DNA from: Heterotrichella gracilis
Taxonomy: Eukaryota > Sar > Xanthophyceae > Tribonematales > Xanthonemataceae
NCBI GenBank assembly: GCA_032358255.1
Contig: JAULBX010030928.1
Coordinates: forward strand, 62,001 to 126,000
Direction of reading: 5' to 3'
DNA length: 64,000 nt
Below the pieces are notes generated by a model that was not told where the DNA came from, made no database searches, and was given only the letters and a program-made list of their open reading frames with translations. Below are positions 46,701-57,519 of this stretch, piece after piece (within the stretch, counting starts at the first letter, position 1; every line of letters starts with the position of its first letter). Both the position numbers and the translations under genes were made by a program.

Positions 46701-48064
46701 ACTGCGCGCCAAGCGGCCGACATGCTGGCCGCCGCCCTCCCTACCCATTCACTTGATGCAAGTGACCCGCTCTCCCACCTTGCCACTGCAATTGCTGCAT
46801 GCTCCACTGCTGTTGGCGCCGCTGCTGCCGCCACTGCCACCGCCCTACAGCTGCTTCCCCAGGCAGCGCAAGCTGCGGGTGGAGGTGGCGGAAGTGGGGG
46901 CCTGCGGTCTAGATTCGGGCAGCTGCTGAGGTCCAAGGTGGGTGGACAGTTGGTGCTTACATGCAAACCACCCGCGTGCCTGTTGCCACTGCAATCTCAA
47001 TCGGCCATATGCATCCTCGCAACCACGGTGTCACAGGCTGGCCCTAAGCGCTGGCGCTAAACCCTAATCGCGCAGCTTGTGCCAAATGGAGCGCCGTGCC
47101 GTGTTCAAAATAACAGAATAATGACGAAAGCTTGAAGCCGCAACGCTTGCAGCGCCATAGACACCTCCCAAGCAGGGCCATTTCCAGGCGTGCCATTGTC
47201 CATTCATTTATTCCTCCCATGTCCTATCCATGCTCTGGATGATTGCTTTAGTTTCTATCTCCCCCCTGCAGGGCTTTGTGTGGTTGGCCACCCGGCCTGA
47301 CCTGTGTGGTGAGTGGAGCCAGGCAGGGGGGATACTGCGGCTGACTGTGGGTGGGCCCTGGTATGACTCGCTGCCCCAGGAGGCATGGCCACAGGAGCAA
47401 GACAAGGTGGACGACATAAAAAAGGTGGGGGTTGGTGGGGATGCTGCCTTGCTGGGCCGGGAAGAACCCCTTGCCTTGCAGTAGATCTAAAGGCCCTTCC
47501 ACGAAAGGATGGTGGAATGGATGTTGTACGAAAGGACATCGACTTTTCGTTGGTTGAATCATTTTGTGTTCGTATTACATAATCATATATCAGCCATAAG
47601 CAGACAAGGAATCCCCGGGCCTTATCTGGTGCCTGTCATCCCAGTGGCCCCCACCCATCATCAGACAAAACACCCGAAGGAATTTGATAATCCCCGCTTT
47701 TCAGGACTTTGTCCCCGGGATCGGTGACCGCCGCCAAGAGCTTGTGTTCATCGGCATCGATGTGGACCGCCAGGCACTGGAGGAGGCGCTGCGGGCCTGC
47801 CTGTGCACCCCCGAGGAGTGGCAAATGGGGCCAAATGTGGGGGCCCAGGGGCTGGAGGACCCTTTCTCCCCCTGGCCCAGCCTGGAGGAGATACTGGATG
47901 GGGGGGAGGAGGATGAGGATGAGGAGGGGGAGGAACACGACCATGGGGTGTGTGGGCATGACCACCACCACCACCACCACCACCACCATGGCAAGGAGTG
48001 CTCGCATGGGGAGGAGGGGAGCGTGGGTGGGGATGCTGAGTTAGCAGGTGGGCAGTTGGCGTGA
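40754..48064 (+). CDS. COG0523/CobW-family GTPase metallochaperone with long N-terminal extension and His tail
   Basis: Predicted Zn-delivering G3E GTPase (ZNG1/CobW group). Exons 40754-40973, 41446-41528, 41887-42071, 42519-42717, 43343-43792, 44203-44349, 44581-44823, 45648-45818, 46241-46418, 46618-46937, 47272-47424 and 47705-48064 join in phase to 902 residues. Start context GCCGCCATGG is strong. Motifs: Walker [15 protein letters not shown] (about 332), [12 protein letters not shown] with the metal-binding CxCC (about 391), ESTGVSEP, and NK spliced to VD (about 508-511). The C-terminal CobW_C domain holds [18 protein letters not shown] and, after an Ala-rich insert, [19 protein letters not shown] follows, and the tail has nine consecutive His ([13 protein letters not shown] region), a probable metal store. 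Residues 1-240 ([40 protein letters not shown]) match no family I know; a split into two genes at the intron carrying the tRNA is an alternative, though the phases agree with one. Confidence 0.87.
42982..43054 (-). tRNA. tRNA-Ala (anticodon UGC)
   Basis: 73-nt cloverleaf on the minus strand: acceptor GGGGGTA pairing with TGCCTCC plus discriminator A, D arm GCTCAGTTGGTAGAGC, anticodon stem CTCGC/GCGAG around loop TTTGCAT (anticodon TGC), T arm TAGGGTTCGATTCCCTA. Internal A box (TAGCTCAGTTGG) and B box (GGTTCGATTCC) are intact. A T5 pol III terminator follows (plus-strand AAAAA at 42966-42970). It lies antisense inside intron 4 of the COG0523 gene and has no intron of its own. Confidence 0.96.
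43862..43892 (+). repeat. Intronic copy of COG0523 exon 5 end with donor
   Basis: GAGCTGGTGCAGGTGTGG at 43867 onward repeats AAGCTGGTGCAGGTGCGG at the end of exon 5 (43781-43798). The stretch between contains AACCCTCAACCCTAG-type telomere-like sequence. Confidence 0.7.
44885..45192 (+). repeat. Three serial degenerate copies of COG0523 exon 7 end with donors
   Basis: The exon 7 end (CTGGACCAGATCGAGTTTGC to CTGAACAAGGTGGGT, 44784-44829) recurs at about 44890-44945, 45015-45072 and 45120-45192 with growing divergence. The first two preserve CTGAACAAGGTGGGTGTGAT; in the third the AAG changes to CAG before GTGGGTGTGAT. All keep a usable-looking donor. Confidence 0.85.
45883..45916 (+). repeat. 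Intronic copy of COG0523 exon 8 end
   Basis: TTCAGCATGGACAAGGCGAG and following bases repeat exon 8 positions 45778-45798, shortened by a small deletion before CTCAAGG. Confidence 0.7.
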
Positions 48065-48083
48065 TCCAATGTGCCCACAGGCT

Positions 48084-48190
48084 TGGCTATGTCAAGATAA
48101 ATTTATTTATTTTGACATAGATTATGATACTCACCGTGATAATTTATCTTCTGGTATGTATGTATTTATCTATTTATCTTGATAGATAAT
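48084..48190. repeat. AT-rich inverted repeats between tandem genes
   Basis: CTATGTCAA near 48088 is mirrored by TTGACATAG near 48112, followed by further ATTTATCT/AGATAAT repeats. The stretch fills most of the 205-bp spacer between the COG0523 stop and the next start; possibly a 3' end or termination structure. Confidence 0.5.
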
Positions 48191-48269
48191 ACACCCACCG
48201 TGTTTAACAACAGAACAACCCCTGTCTTCACTGTTAAGGGTTTAAGGGTGACAACCAGCGTGATTCACC

Positions 48270-51200
48270 ATGCCCTATGCAGGGTCAGATGGCGAGGAGG
48301 ATGGAGCGCCCCAGGTGGTCATTGTCATTCAGGAGGGAGCGGCGCAAATGCAGGAGGCGCTGGATGCCACAGGTTGCCGCCTGGGTGTGGTGAGCTGGCA
48401 TGCTGACTGGGTGGGGCCATGTCGCCAGGCGGAACAGCCACTCGCCAGGCTGGCGGCGCGCCACACCGATGTGGCACTGTTCCACCTGGACGTGGAGGGG
48501 TCGCAGGCAAACGAGGTGGGCATGGGGGTTAGGTTTTGGTCTGGTTTGATAGAAAGCAAGTAGCTGCATTCAAGCTATACACCAGAACGGCATAATGAGA
48601 AGCGCATAGCAATTCCTAGAATTTGTACATATCCTGCCTCCCTGCGCAGGCCTTTGCCTTTGAGAAGGTGGTCACCCGCCCCGAGGCCAAGAGGCAGGGG
48701 GCAAAACCCGTGCTGAAGGAGGGGAGGAAATTCCCCTGCTTCACCCTCCACTACCCCCCCTCCCTCCAACCAGCAGCCACCTTCACCGGACCCTCAGCTC
48801 TGGGGGATTTGGAGGAGGCCATCGCTGAAGGGGCGGAAAGCCCTGCCGAAAACCCTCCTGCTGGGGTTTCTGTGGCCAAGGGGGGTTCTGCAAGGGAGAA
48901 GAAGCAGGGGAAGAAGGCGGTGGGGCCGGTGGCTGCCCCCCCACCAGTGGAAGCAGAGGTACAGAAAATGCAGCTGACTGTTTTACCCAGGTTGTTGCGC
49001 GGGAAATGGTTTGAATCATGAAACATCTATACCTCACTTTGCTTCAATGAAGATTGCTTCAGCTGTGAATCATATGCCCATACACACCTACAAGATAGCT
49101 CTACTGTGTATACTCTGCAGTACAGGGATACACCCATGTGTTGGCAATGAGTTCAATCAGCAGCTGTCAAATGCACATGAGATGCCATCCAGTCCATCCA
49201 AGCACAGTATTGTCACGTTGGTCTTTTTTGCAATAATATTATATTTTAATTATATTCAGATATGTTCATGATTAAAATTGTCTTTATTTGGGGGTGCTGA
49301 AGCGCGGTGCTGCCAAGCTGCGGTGACTTCCTTTGACGCCTCAGAATATCCTCCTATTTTGAGCTTTCATCCAAGAATTATAAGTTTTTTTCTTTTCTTC
49401 CAGGTGCTGAAGCGCGGTGCTGCGGAGCTGCGCAAGCTTCTGTCCGACGCGCGCGACGTGGGTGCGCCGCTGCTTCTGTTTTGGCACCTGAGTCAGAAGA
49501 AGGGGTGGAACAAGGAGGCGATCAGGTGAGAGGGGTGGGAAAACAGGGTGCACAACTCGTGGGGGCAGTTATTATTGTTTTAGGATAAAACCTTCTTGGC
49601 AGTGCATCCCTGTGGGCATCGTTTTTGGTGAGTTTTCCTGCTATTCCATGGGGCATGCGTGTGACAAACCTTTGGTCGCAAGGCACTAGAGCCCACTCCT
49701 GGCAATCCGCCCAGTACAACCCCCCCTAGAACCCACCTGTGGCACAGCTTTTGAAGAAATTTCAAGTACCTAAGTAATTTCAGGTAAGTAATTTTAGGTA
49801 ATAGAGAGGCTTTAACTCCTACACTGAATAATCATATTGAAGTGAAAACAATGTATGAACAAATATCTTCACGTTTACACCCCTCCCCCCCACCTGCAGC
49901 GGCCTGGGTCGCCCCGCTGTGGACTCCGCCCTGCGCCAGGTGTCAGGTGTGCGGCTGGTTGATGCTGACGTGGCGGTGCTGGCCAATGAGAAGCTGGCGC
50001 TGGCGCTGGGGGTGCAGGAGTTCCCCGCATTCCAGCTGTATTTCGACATGAAGCTATACCGGTGAGGGGCCACGTTGGTTGCGCAGGGTGTGGAAAATAG
50101 GCCGTGTTCCCTGTTAGATCCTGTTCCCTCATTTTCCTTTCTTGTGAGGGGAGGTTGCGGGCAAATAAGCTGATGAGAGGGTAGTGCTGGTGGCGCGTTC
50201 CGCCTGGGTGTGCACTGTGCGGCTGCGGATTGCCGCCAGCACCTGTTGAAGTAAATTGCTAAAATCCTAAAACACTAAACCCTGGCCCTGGCCCCACCCA
50301 AGCCCAGATGGAGCAGTGGCTGGAGAAAGCCCTAAAATTTAAAACTCTGAAGCCCGAAAACCCTAAACTCTTGCCCTGCAGCTCTCTGGTCCGCCCCACC
50401 CAACCCCAGCTGGAGCAGTGGCTGGAGAAAACCCTAATGGATGCGGCGCCAAAGAGGGGCAAGGACCAGAAACCCCCACAGAAACCCCAGCAGCAGCAGC
50501 CAGTGGCAGAGCGCCAGGTGGCAGCTCAAGGATCAGAGGGCAGCGGAGTGGCCGAGCCACAGGCGCAGGCATCGAGTAGCGGCGGTGGTGCGGGCGACAA
50601 GGGGGTGGAGGTGAAAGATGAGGAGGTGGTTTGCAGCGAGTGGGACCCACCCACTGGCAAGTATGGCAAGGCGGGGGCGACGCGCAAGGTGGCTGGGAAG
50701 GTGGGTAATGTTAGGGTTTAGGGTTTGGGGTTAGGGTTTGGGACCCTCTCACTGGAAAGTACACAAACCTGGGACATCTCCCTGAGGGGAAAGAGTTGAG
50801 TGAGGGGTAGGGGGGTTCAGCCAGCCTGGTTACCCCCTCTCCATTGTTGCCGCATGGCATCTCCATCACTTTGCACACACGTCACATACACTCACAGTCT
50901 TGCGGTCGCATACGAGTACCACGCATGATAATATTGCCCGGATAATAGATCATCCCATCATGGGGCAACACTCGGGCGGGATATTCCTTCTGGTTTTACG
51001 TCACATACATCCACAGCCTGGGATTTGCATACTGATGCACGCCTCCCCTTGCTCCTGCTCCCACCCACCCTCCCACTCATCCACCTGCCACACCCGCAGG
51101 CCACCTTGACCTTCTGGCCCAAGATGCCCTGCCTGCGCTGCGGGTGCCCCTGGTGGACGGGGGATGGCTGGGACGCGCAGTGTGCGCGGTGCAGCTGGGA

Positions 51201-51734
51201 CTGCGAGGCAGGTGGGTGCGATAGGGGAATGACAAAAGGGGGGGATCGCAGTCACTGTGGGTGTGGTGATTACGCTGCTGGTACGTGTCAAGGGTTGGAA
51301 TGCATAGCGGTGCACCTGTCATGGCATGCGTAGTGTTCCATTCCCTGTCGCAGGCGGGTGGGTGGGTGGTTGCAGGCGGGTGGTGGTGGTGGTCCCCTGT
51401 GGTCGACAGGGGTATGTCAAAGGGATGCTGTGGCTCCCAGTGGAGTGCTCACACCTGGGCACCCGGCCCTGGCATCACATCCTGGCATATACGTGCAATC
51501 CCGCCGTGCAGCTGCGCAGCCACGCTTGTGTTTCTGATCCATGGGGTTATATGAGGAACCGCAATTCATCAAAATTATTTGCGTGTTGAATTGTTCCTTC
51601 CCCCCTTGGCCGCAGGTGGGTATGACGACGACTCCAACCCCCTGCCCGCCTACCGCCCCAAGTGGGAGGGCTTCACGCGCGCCATCGCAGCGGGGAAGAC
51701 ACCCGAGTACACACCCAAGGGGAAGAAGAAGTGA
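48270..51734 (+). CDS. Two thioredoxin-fold domains plus C-terminal zinc-ribbon-like domain
   Basis: I do not recognise a named family for the whole. Exons 48270-48515, 48650-48958, 49404-49525, 49900-50061, 50382-50700, 51100-51211 and 51616-51734 give 462 residues. Domain 1 (about 15-125) has a thioredoxin-like core: VSWHADWVGPCRQAEQPL followed by DVALFHLDVEG and KFPCFTLHYP. The usual WCGPC is WVGPC, so only the resolving Cys remains and disulfide reductase activity is unlikely. Domain 2 (about 186-300) has APLLLFWHLSQKKGW, VDADVAVLANEKLALALGVQEFPAFQLYF, again thioredoxin-like with the cis-Pro motif EFPAF but no CxxC. A low-complexity Gln/Lys/Gly linker follows. The C-terminus has PKMPCLRCGCPWW and CARCSWDCE, six Cys arranged as a probable zinc ribbon, then a Lys-rich end. 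Introns 2 and 4 contain copies of the next exon start. Confidence 0.72.
49291..49325 (+). repeat. Intronic copy of the next exon start (exon 3 of the thioredoxin-fold gene)
   Basis: GGTGCTGAAGCGCGGTGCTG lies about 112 bp before the same sequence at the real exon start (49404). It lacks the polypyrimidine-CAG context present at the true acceptor. Confidence 0.8.
50288..50335 (+). repeat. Intronic copy of exon 5 start of the thioredoxin-fold gene
   Basis: GATGGAGCAGTGGCTGGAGA and the preceding CCCCACCCAAGCCC repeat exon positions 50393-50430 (CCCCACCCAACCCCAGCTGG and onward). A CCCTAAA-like stretch and the true CTGCAG acceptor lie between. Confidence 0.8.
50703..50750 (+). repeat. TTTAGGG-like run directly after a donor site
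   Basis: GGGTTTAGGGTTTGGGGTTA and similar units begin within ten bases of the exon 5 donor (GTGGGTAATG). Confidence 0.8.
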
Positions 51735-52753
51735 CTGTGCGTAGAGGGAAGGGGGACAGGGGGTGGTTAGCCTAGGGCTGGAGCTAGGGCGTTTGCAAGG
51801 GGGGCACCTTGTGAGGGGGGAAAGGTGGCTGCTGCCTCGTGCTAGGGTGGTGGTTTGGGGACAGCAATGTGTGGCGTGGAGTTTGGAAGTGGAGTGCGTA
51901 TCTATTTGGGCATGACAAAACTGTAAATGTGACTGTACTGTGGCTGACACAGGCAGCTGGGCCCTCTAGTAGAGGGCTCTTTGGGGTCTGCATGCCGCGG
52001 CATGTGGATGCTCTAGCTTGAACTATCAGGTCTGCTATTTGTAACGAATACCATCTCAACGTTCGCATTTACTGTGGCTGAGCTGAAGCCCAATCGCTGT
52101 AGAGGGTGTGTGGCAACCTTCCATAGCGTCGGTTCGCCTCGCATCCAAAAGGATTACCTAGCTGGTTGCCTAACTGGTCCCCGTACCCGGTGCTGAGCAA
52201 ACCTCGGTACCACAGGACTCGCAACTCTAGTATAAGTACGATCACCAGTGTTTCACCAGGTCCATCTCAACCTTCTTTCTCGAGGTCTTTGCACTAGCTG
52301 ATTGCGCCCAAAAGGGTGCTGAGATCTGCCTGGTCTTCTCATCGTCTGTCAGTATTGTCTTGTTGTTGGACGTCGAAGAACGCCTGGAAGGTGAGGTATT
52401 CACTTCAAACGCCTCCACCCCACCAGTTAACTAGGGGTCTGAGTCTATCGCGTCCTATTGTCCGCTCGGGCCACGAACCCTGGCATCTACCCTGGCATTG
52501 CATGCATCAAGGGACATGCATGCACGCACCTTTTCGCATCTTAAGAACCACGAGCCTTAGGTTATCTCACTTGAACATGCCATGGTTTAGGGCAGCTTGA
52601 GCACGTGTACCCTGACCAGACCCCCCACCTCCACCCCCACCCACCCCACCCACACAGACTTTAAACTGGCACACATGCTTGTTCGTTGCAGGTACCTGGC
52701 AAGGAAATCCTCTCCTCCCACATCCCAGAGTTTCCCTGCCTCCTCGAGCTGCC
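51735..52753. other. Intergenic, thioredoxin-fold gene to MAPEG gene
   Basis: TGTAA at 51922-51926, 188 bp after the stop, is a possible poly(A) signal. No exon, RNA gene or repeat was recognised in the rest. Confidence 0.45.
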
Positions 52754-53936
52754 ATGAAGACCACAGCAGGTGAGTCAGACCCGCTCATGCCCACTTGCAC
52801 CCAGGTGCATCCAAACCATGCACAGCGAGCACACCCCACATGAGCTGCAAGTTTCCAGACCATCAACTTGTGAACCACACTGCCAGCACGCATGTGCTAG
52901 CACCTCGCTCCTGTACCTCGCCTGGGTTTCCGTCAAAGAACAGCAAAGGACAGAACAGAACAAGAGCACACTTCAGATCGTCCTAAGGGGTTCACACCAC
53001 CTGATGGAGGGATTCCACCAGCAACCACGCGACCCCCATGCACAAAACAACGCCCCCAGCTCATGCCCACACTTCACCCCAACACAATGACAGACCAATG
53101 TTGAAAAAGCCGCCCCAACTCCCCCCACGAACCCTCTCTCCTCCCCTGCAGCCTACTTGGGCGTCGCCTCCCTGCTGTACGTGTGGCTGACCATGCGGGT
53201 GGTGCGGCTGCGCATAAAGCTGCGCGTGCCGCTGGGTGATGGCACCTCAAACTGGCTGCTGGAGGTGGTAACAGCGGTGGCGGAGAGCGGCAAGGTTGCG
53301 CTGCAGGACAAAAGCGTGGGTGAGTGGGGTTGAGGGTTTCGGTGTGGTGGGGTCGTTGGGGTGGGGTGGCGGAGGGTGGCAAGGGGGCGCTGCAGGACAA
53401 GAGCGTGGGTGAGTGGCGGGGTTAGGCTTCAAGGGCTGGTGGTGCAGGACGTAACAAGGCAGATTGGCTGGCCCAAGCTGTGCAAAGAGTAATTGCTGAT
53501 CTGCAGTAGTGCATGTGATTGTCTGCTTACTGGCTCTCTTTTCACCACCACAACTAACCACCCTTGCGCTCATGTTCATCCCAACTCCTGCCTACACTGC
53601 TGGCACACGCAAGCATTGACCTCTCCCCACCTCCCTCCCGCAGTGCTGCTGTTCAAGAGCAAGTACTGGAAGCTCCTGTCCGCGGTGCGTGCCCACGCAA
53701 ACTTCATCGAGTTCTCCCCCCTGGTGTTCCTCACCATGGCCATGGCGGAGGTCAACGGCATGCAGAAATGGGCCCTACATGCCCTCCTGGGAACCTTTTT
53801 GCTGGGAAGGGTGGGGCACGTGCTATCATTGACCACAGCCAAGGTAGCAGTGGGGCCCGGGCGCACATTTGGCACGATTTCGGCAGTGGGGGTGTTGGTG
53901 CTGGCCAGTGTGTACAACATCTACGCGGCTGTGTGA
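52754..53936 (+). CDS. MAPEG-family membrane protein
   Basis: Predicted four-helix membrane protein of the MAPEG family (microsomal glutathione transferase-related, closest in pattern to bacterial YecN-type members). Exons 52754-52769, 53152-53319 and 53644-53936 give 158 residues. Helix 1: YLGVASLLYVWLTMRVVRLR. The loop carries the family LRVPLGDG. The core motif is RAHANFIEFSPLVFLTMAMAE (helix 2). Helices 3 and 4 follow, with LHALLGTFLLGRVGHVLSL and the C-terminal ISAVGVLVLASVYNIY. The family normally reads LGDGGN followed soon by AxRAHxNxxE; here about 37 residues (SNWLLEVVTAVAESGKVAL and more) intervene. The 16-nt first exon is short but in phase. Copies of exon 2 and exon 3 ends lie in intron 2 and just past the stop. 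Confidence 0.85.
53366..53416 (+). repeat. Copy of MAPEG exon 2 end with its donor
   Basis: GTGGCGGAGGGTGGCAAGGG through GCGTGGGTGAGTGG repeats 53276-53326 almost base for base, including the GTGAGT donor. The 40-bp spacer is G/T-rich (GGGTTTCGGTGTGG). Confidence 0.88.
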
Positions 53937-54941
53937 TGCTGGCAGCGGTGGGGAGTGGGCGCACCTTTGGCAGTGCTTTAGGGTGGGCTGGGTGGCGGTG
54001 CTGGCGGGGGCCCAGAGGGTACATCAACTGTGTGACAGAACGTGGTGGTTCATGTGCAATTACATTGCCATTGTTACATGTTAGTTGACAAAGTAGACAG
54101 CTGCATACCATATATGTGTCACGAGACCATACTAGGAGCCACTTTTCTTTTGCCAACTTGAAGAAAACGACCGCTTTTCAGGTTGTGGCCTGTGGTGAGG
54201 TTGGTGCCGTGGTAACACATTCAACGTGGCAGATGCTGGAAAGCCCTTTGCAATAATAACACAATAAATATGATTACATCGTTCCACTGTCTTTTTCTTG
54301 CAACATGTCTGTAAGAACATCTGTAGCAAGAAGAACAAAAGTGACGAGGGATGCAATACTGAGATATGTATTTCTCCAAGGGAAGAAATACAGTTGCTAT
54401 AGTAAGCAAACAGCCCGCTTCAAGCTTGAAGCTCAAGCTTGGACTTGAAGCTTGAACTCGAGGAAATACAATCCTAAGCCTTTAGGTCCAGCAATGAACT
54501 ATTACCTGCGGAGTCTGACACATGTACAGTCTGGCCGTTACAGTGTGACCTGTCAGTCTGATGGAAACAAGTGTTGCTGACTCAGAGCAGAGAAAGGATA
54601 CATGCGCCCGGGGGGGTGTTTCATTGAAAACTTCACTGACAGAACATTGGACAGCAATATATAAAGAAAGTGCTAGTCGAAGACCAGCTTAAGAACACAC
54701 AGGTCACCTCTAGCCACAAATGCCTACGGTAGGCTGCCAAAATTTCGATTTAATTACACTCTCACCCCCTCCCAAAGGCATGCCATGCCGTAGGCTAACC
54801 AACAGGAACAAAGCCCTATGGGGTTAAGGGTTGAGCAGTGGTTGGAAAAACAGTGGACAGAAGGTCAATGCCCTTCTTTTAGCTAAACCCTCTTCTTAAA
54901 TCGACGCGCCTATTCAAGGACAGGTTGCGTTGATATTTTTT
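53937..54941. other. Intergenic between convergent MAPEG gene and GH9 remnant
   Basis: After the exon copy no coding exon was found on either strand. In particular the minus strand shows none of the C-terminal GH9 motifs (HHR, or NEV/NEP with the catalytic Glu) that should follow exon 11. A cluster of AAGCTTGAAGC-type short inverted repeats lies at 54417-54462. TGTAA near 54310 is a weak poly(A) candidate. Confidence 0.55.
53939..54000 (+). repeat. Copy of MAPEG exon 3 end just past the stop
   Basis: GCAGCGGTGGGGAGTGGGCG, GCACCTTTGGCAG and GGCGGTGCTGGCGGG parallel 53847-53905 (GCAGTGGGGCCCGGGCGCAC, ATTTGGCACG, GTTGGTGCTGGCC). It starts three bases after the TGA. Confidence 0.7.
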
Positions 54942-55375
54942 TCATTTATTTATTAGTAGGTTGAGCAAACACGCCTCACCTAGTGGCGCCACAGCCAGAC
55001 CCCCAGGGGTGTAGGTGATACCCCCTTGGCCCCCTTGCCAGTCGCCCGCAAACTGCTTCAGCCCCGCGCTGCACTCCGCACCGCACTGCCCAACCTGCTG
55101 CATAGGCACCTCAACGCACACCGCCACCGAGTCCCAGTTGACAAAGCTGTTGCGGTCGCTGCCCAGGCGCTGGTAGTAGGCCTGGGCATCAGCCAGGTAC
55201 TGGGGTTCTCCTGTCGCCACGTGGAGCCACATGGCAGCGTAGGCGAGCTTGTCAAGGTACCTGCGCATTACAGAGCCAGGGACACATATGTTCAGCCCAG
55301 ATCCATCATAAACTCATGAACATGCCTCGCACTTGTTGCAATCGCTGCTCATGGCATGCACTGATATACTACAGT

Positions 55376-55461
55376 AAGCCTGGGCACCAAACAGATACTG
55401 GCTTCTCCTGTTGCCACATGGAGTCACATGGAGGCGTAAGCAAGCTTGTCAAGGTACCTAC
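55376..55461 (-). repeat. Intronic copy of GH9 exon 11 start
   Basis: Parallels 55195-55262 over about 75 bp (GGCTTCTCCTGTTGCCACAT against GGGTTCTCCTGTCGCCACGT, ending AAGCTTGTCAAGGTACCT in both). On the minus strand it precedes the true acceptor. Confidence 0.85.
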
Positions 55462-57001
55462 GGGGCGGGGAAAGGACCATAACCCCTGCTAGGATGATCA
55501 CTAATATTGATTACAAAATAAACCATGTAAAGCAATGGTACTAACGTTGTCCTTTAGCATGCCAACTTGAGTGATGAGGGCAGAAGGTCTTTGCTGCGCA
55601 TGTGCACACAGCTACTGGATGGTGCAGCCAGGTTTGGGGCACTTTCTGCACTACTCAAAATATACAGTGTAGATAAATAAATCAAGTATTTGAACTTTTT
55701 ATATACTATTTGCAACTTCATGAAGCAAGCAAGGTCGTGAGCTCTCAACAGTTTGAGAGCCTGACTTAAGAGGTGCGCCCAACTTACAAAAGCGTAATAT
55801 TTTCCATTAAAATCTGTTTATATGCTGATTTCAAATACAAAGTATCGTAAACTGATACCCCGCGTTATTTGATACCTGCGATAACTGATCAATGCGCAAA
55901 ATTATCTGACTTCACATATTTAGCAGTTACCTGGGGTCCCAGATAAAGCAAATTATCAATTGAGGATACTCTTTATTATGGAATAGTGTTTTCTAGATAA
56001 ATCGATTACTATACAAATAATGGTCAGGAATCAATTCAAAGAATTTGGAAAGGCATGATCTGGAAAGGCAGTAGTGCACTCACCTTGCTGAGGCGTACAC
56101 ATAGGTGGCAGAGGAGTACCAGTCGCTGTACTTGCCCTCGTACTTTGCCCCTTGCGCGTACACCTGGCGAGCTGCCTCCAGCGCCCTCCCCGCATACTCT
56201 GCATCGCTCCCCTTGAGAGCCACTGACACAGAGGCCAGGGCAGCAGCCACGGCACCCAGCAGGTCGGATGCGGGTTTTCCAGAATCAAAGACGTATGCCG
56301 GGCGGTCCCCAGTCTGGTCCTCGGGGCGTCCCCAGTAGGCGTGGTCGGGACCTGGGGAGGGGCACGTGGGGATGTGTTGCTGGTATATGTTGTTCTTGAA
56401 AAACATGTTGGCACATTTGCATGGAAGGCATCAAAATTGCAGTTCAAAATTTTCACCATGAGGTGCTGCTTTGGAGGGTTTATATTTAGGGTTTATCATG
56501 CCAATGGCTCATACCCTAGAGCGCAGTAGAACCCTTCATTGATTTCCACTGCCTTGCTTCCAAGGGTGTCCACACCCCCAACTGTATGCTGGTGGCATGG
56601 TACTCCTGGATATGGCCATGGAGAAAAAGGAAGGGGTTTGCTGTGCCCTAGGGTATACCCAGGTACAAGCCAATATTGTACTTGTGATTGAAGGATGCTC
56701 AGATGTCCCCGTGACTTCATGACTAAAGTAGCAGAGTTCTTGGCTTGCAAGAACTTCAACTGAAAAAGCAACGAAGAATTTAGGGGTTCTGCTGTGTTAG
56801 CGGTATCAATAGCTGGCCAAATGTAGGCTGTACACACATTCTCAAAGTTAATGCGAGTGCCTGCTGAGACCAGCACCAAGCTTGCGGGCCAAATATCACG
56901 CCGCGTATCTATGCACGGATGTCCGCCCCAGGGAAAATTGCAAGGCTCAACGACAGAAGCAAAACCCCAAATCCGATACAGTGAACTCACAATCCCAATC
57001 C

Positions 57002-57100
57002 TCACCTGGGGTCCCCTATCTGCCCCACGTACTGCTCCTCCCCCACCCTGAGGCAGAACCCTAAACCTGGTACAAACCCTAAATCCACAATCCTAATCCC
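57002..57100 (-). repeat. Intronic copy of GH9 exon 9 end with donor, plus telomere-like run
   Basis: CCCACGTACTGCTCCTCCCC at 57024 onward repeats 57121-57147, together with the ACCTGGG(T)CCC donor context. Between them lie AACCCTAAACCTGG and AACCCTAAATCC units. Confidence 0.85.
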
Positions 57101-57519
57101 TTACCTGGGTCCCATATCTGGCCCACGTACTGCTCCTCCCCCACCCTGCAGGCCATGAGGTAGTCAGCCGCCCAGCGCAGGTTGGCATCCGCACTCCCCT
57201 GCTGCCCCGCCCTGCTGTACCCCCCTGGGAACTCAGCCAGGCCCCATGCCAGGAACGATACAGTGATTGCCATGGGGAAGTTGAGCTTGAGGTGATCGCC
57301 GGCATCGTGCCAGCCTCCTGCAGAGCAACAGGGTGTTTGGTTATTGATAGGGGGTAAAGTATATCGGAGCACCGCACATGCAGAGAGTAAAAGCAGGAAA
57401 GGGCGCAGGTTGACACCAGCAGGCCAGGAAGGATCCGCGATGGGCATGTGCTGGTCAGCTTGACAGCAGCAAACCTGCAGCACTACTATGATGGGCGGTT
57501 GCTGCATGTTTAGGGTTGT

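Noticed and set aside
54132-54436. Missing C-terminal GH9 exons on the minus strand
   Set aside because: Neither frame shows the expected HHR or Glu-containing motifs. The sequences are AT-rich and repeat-like.
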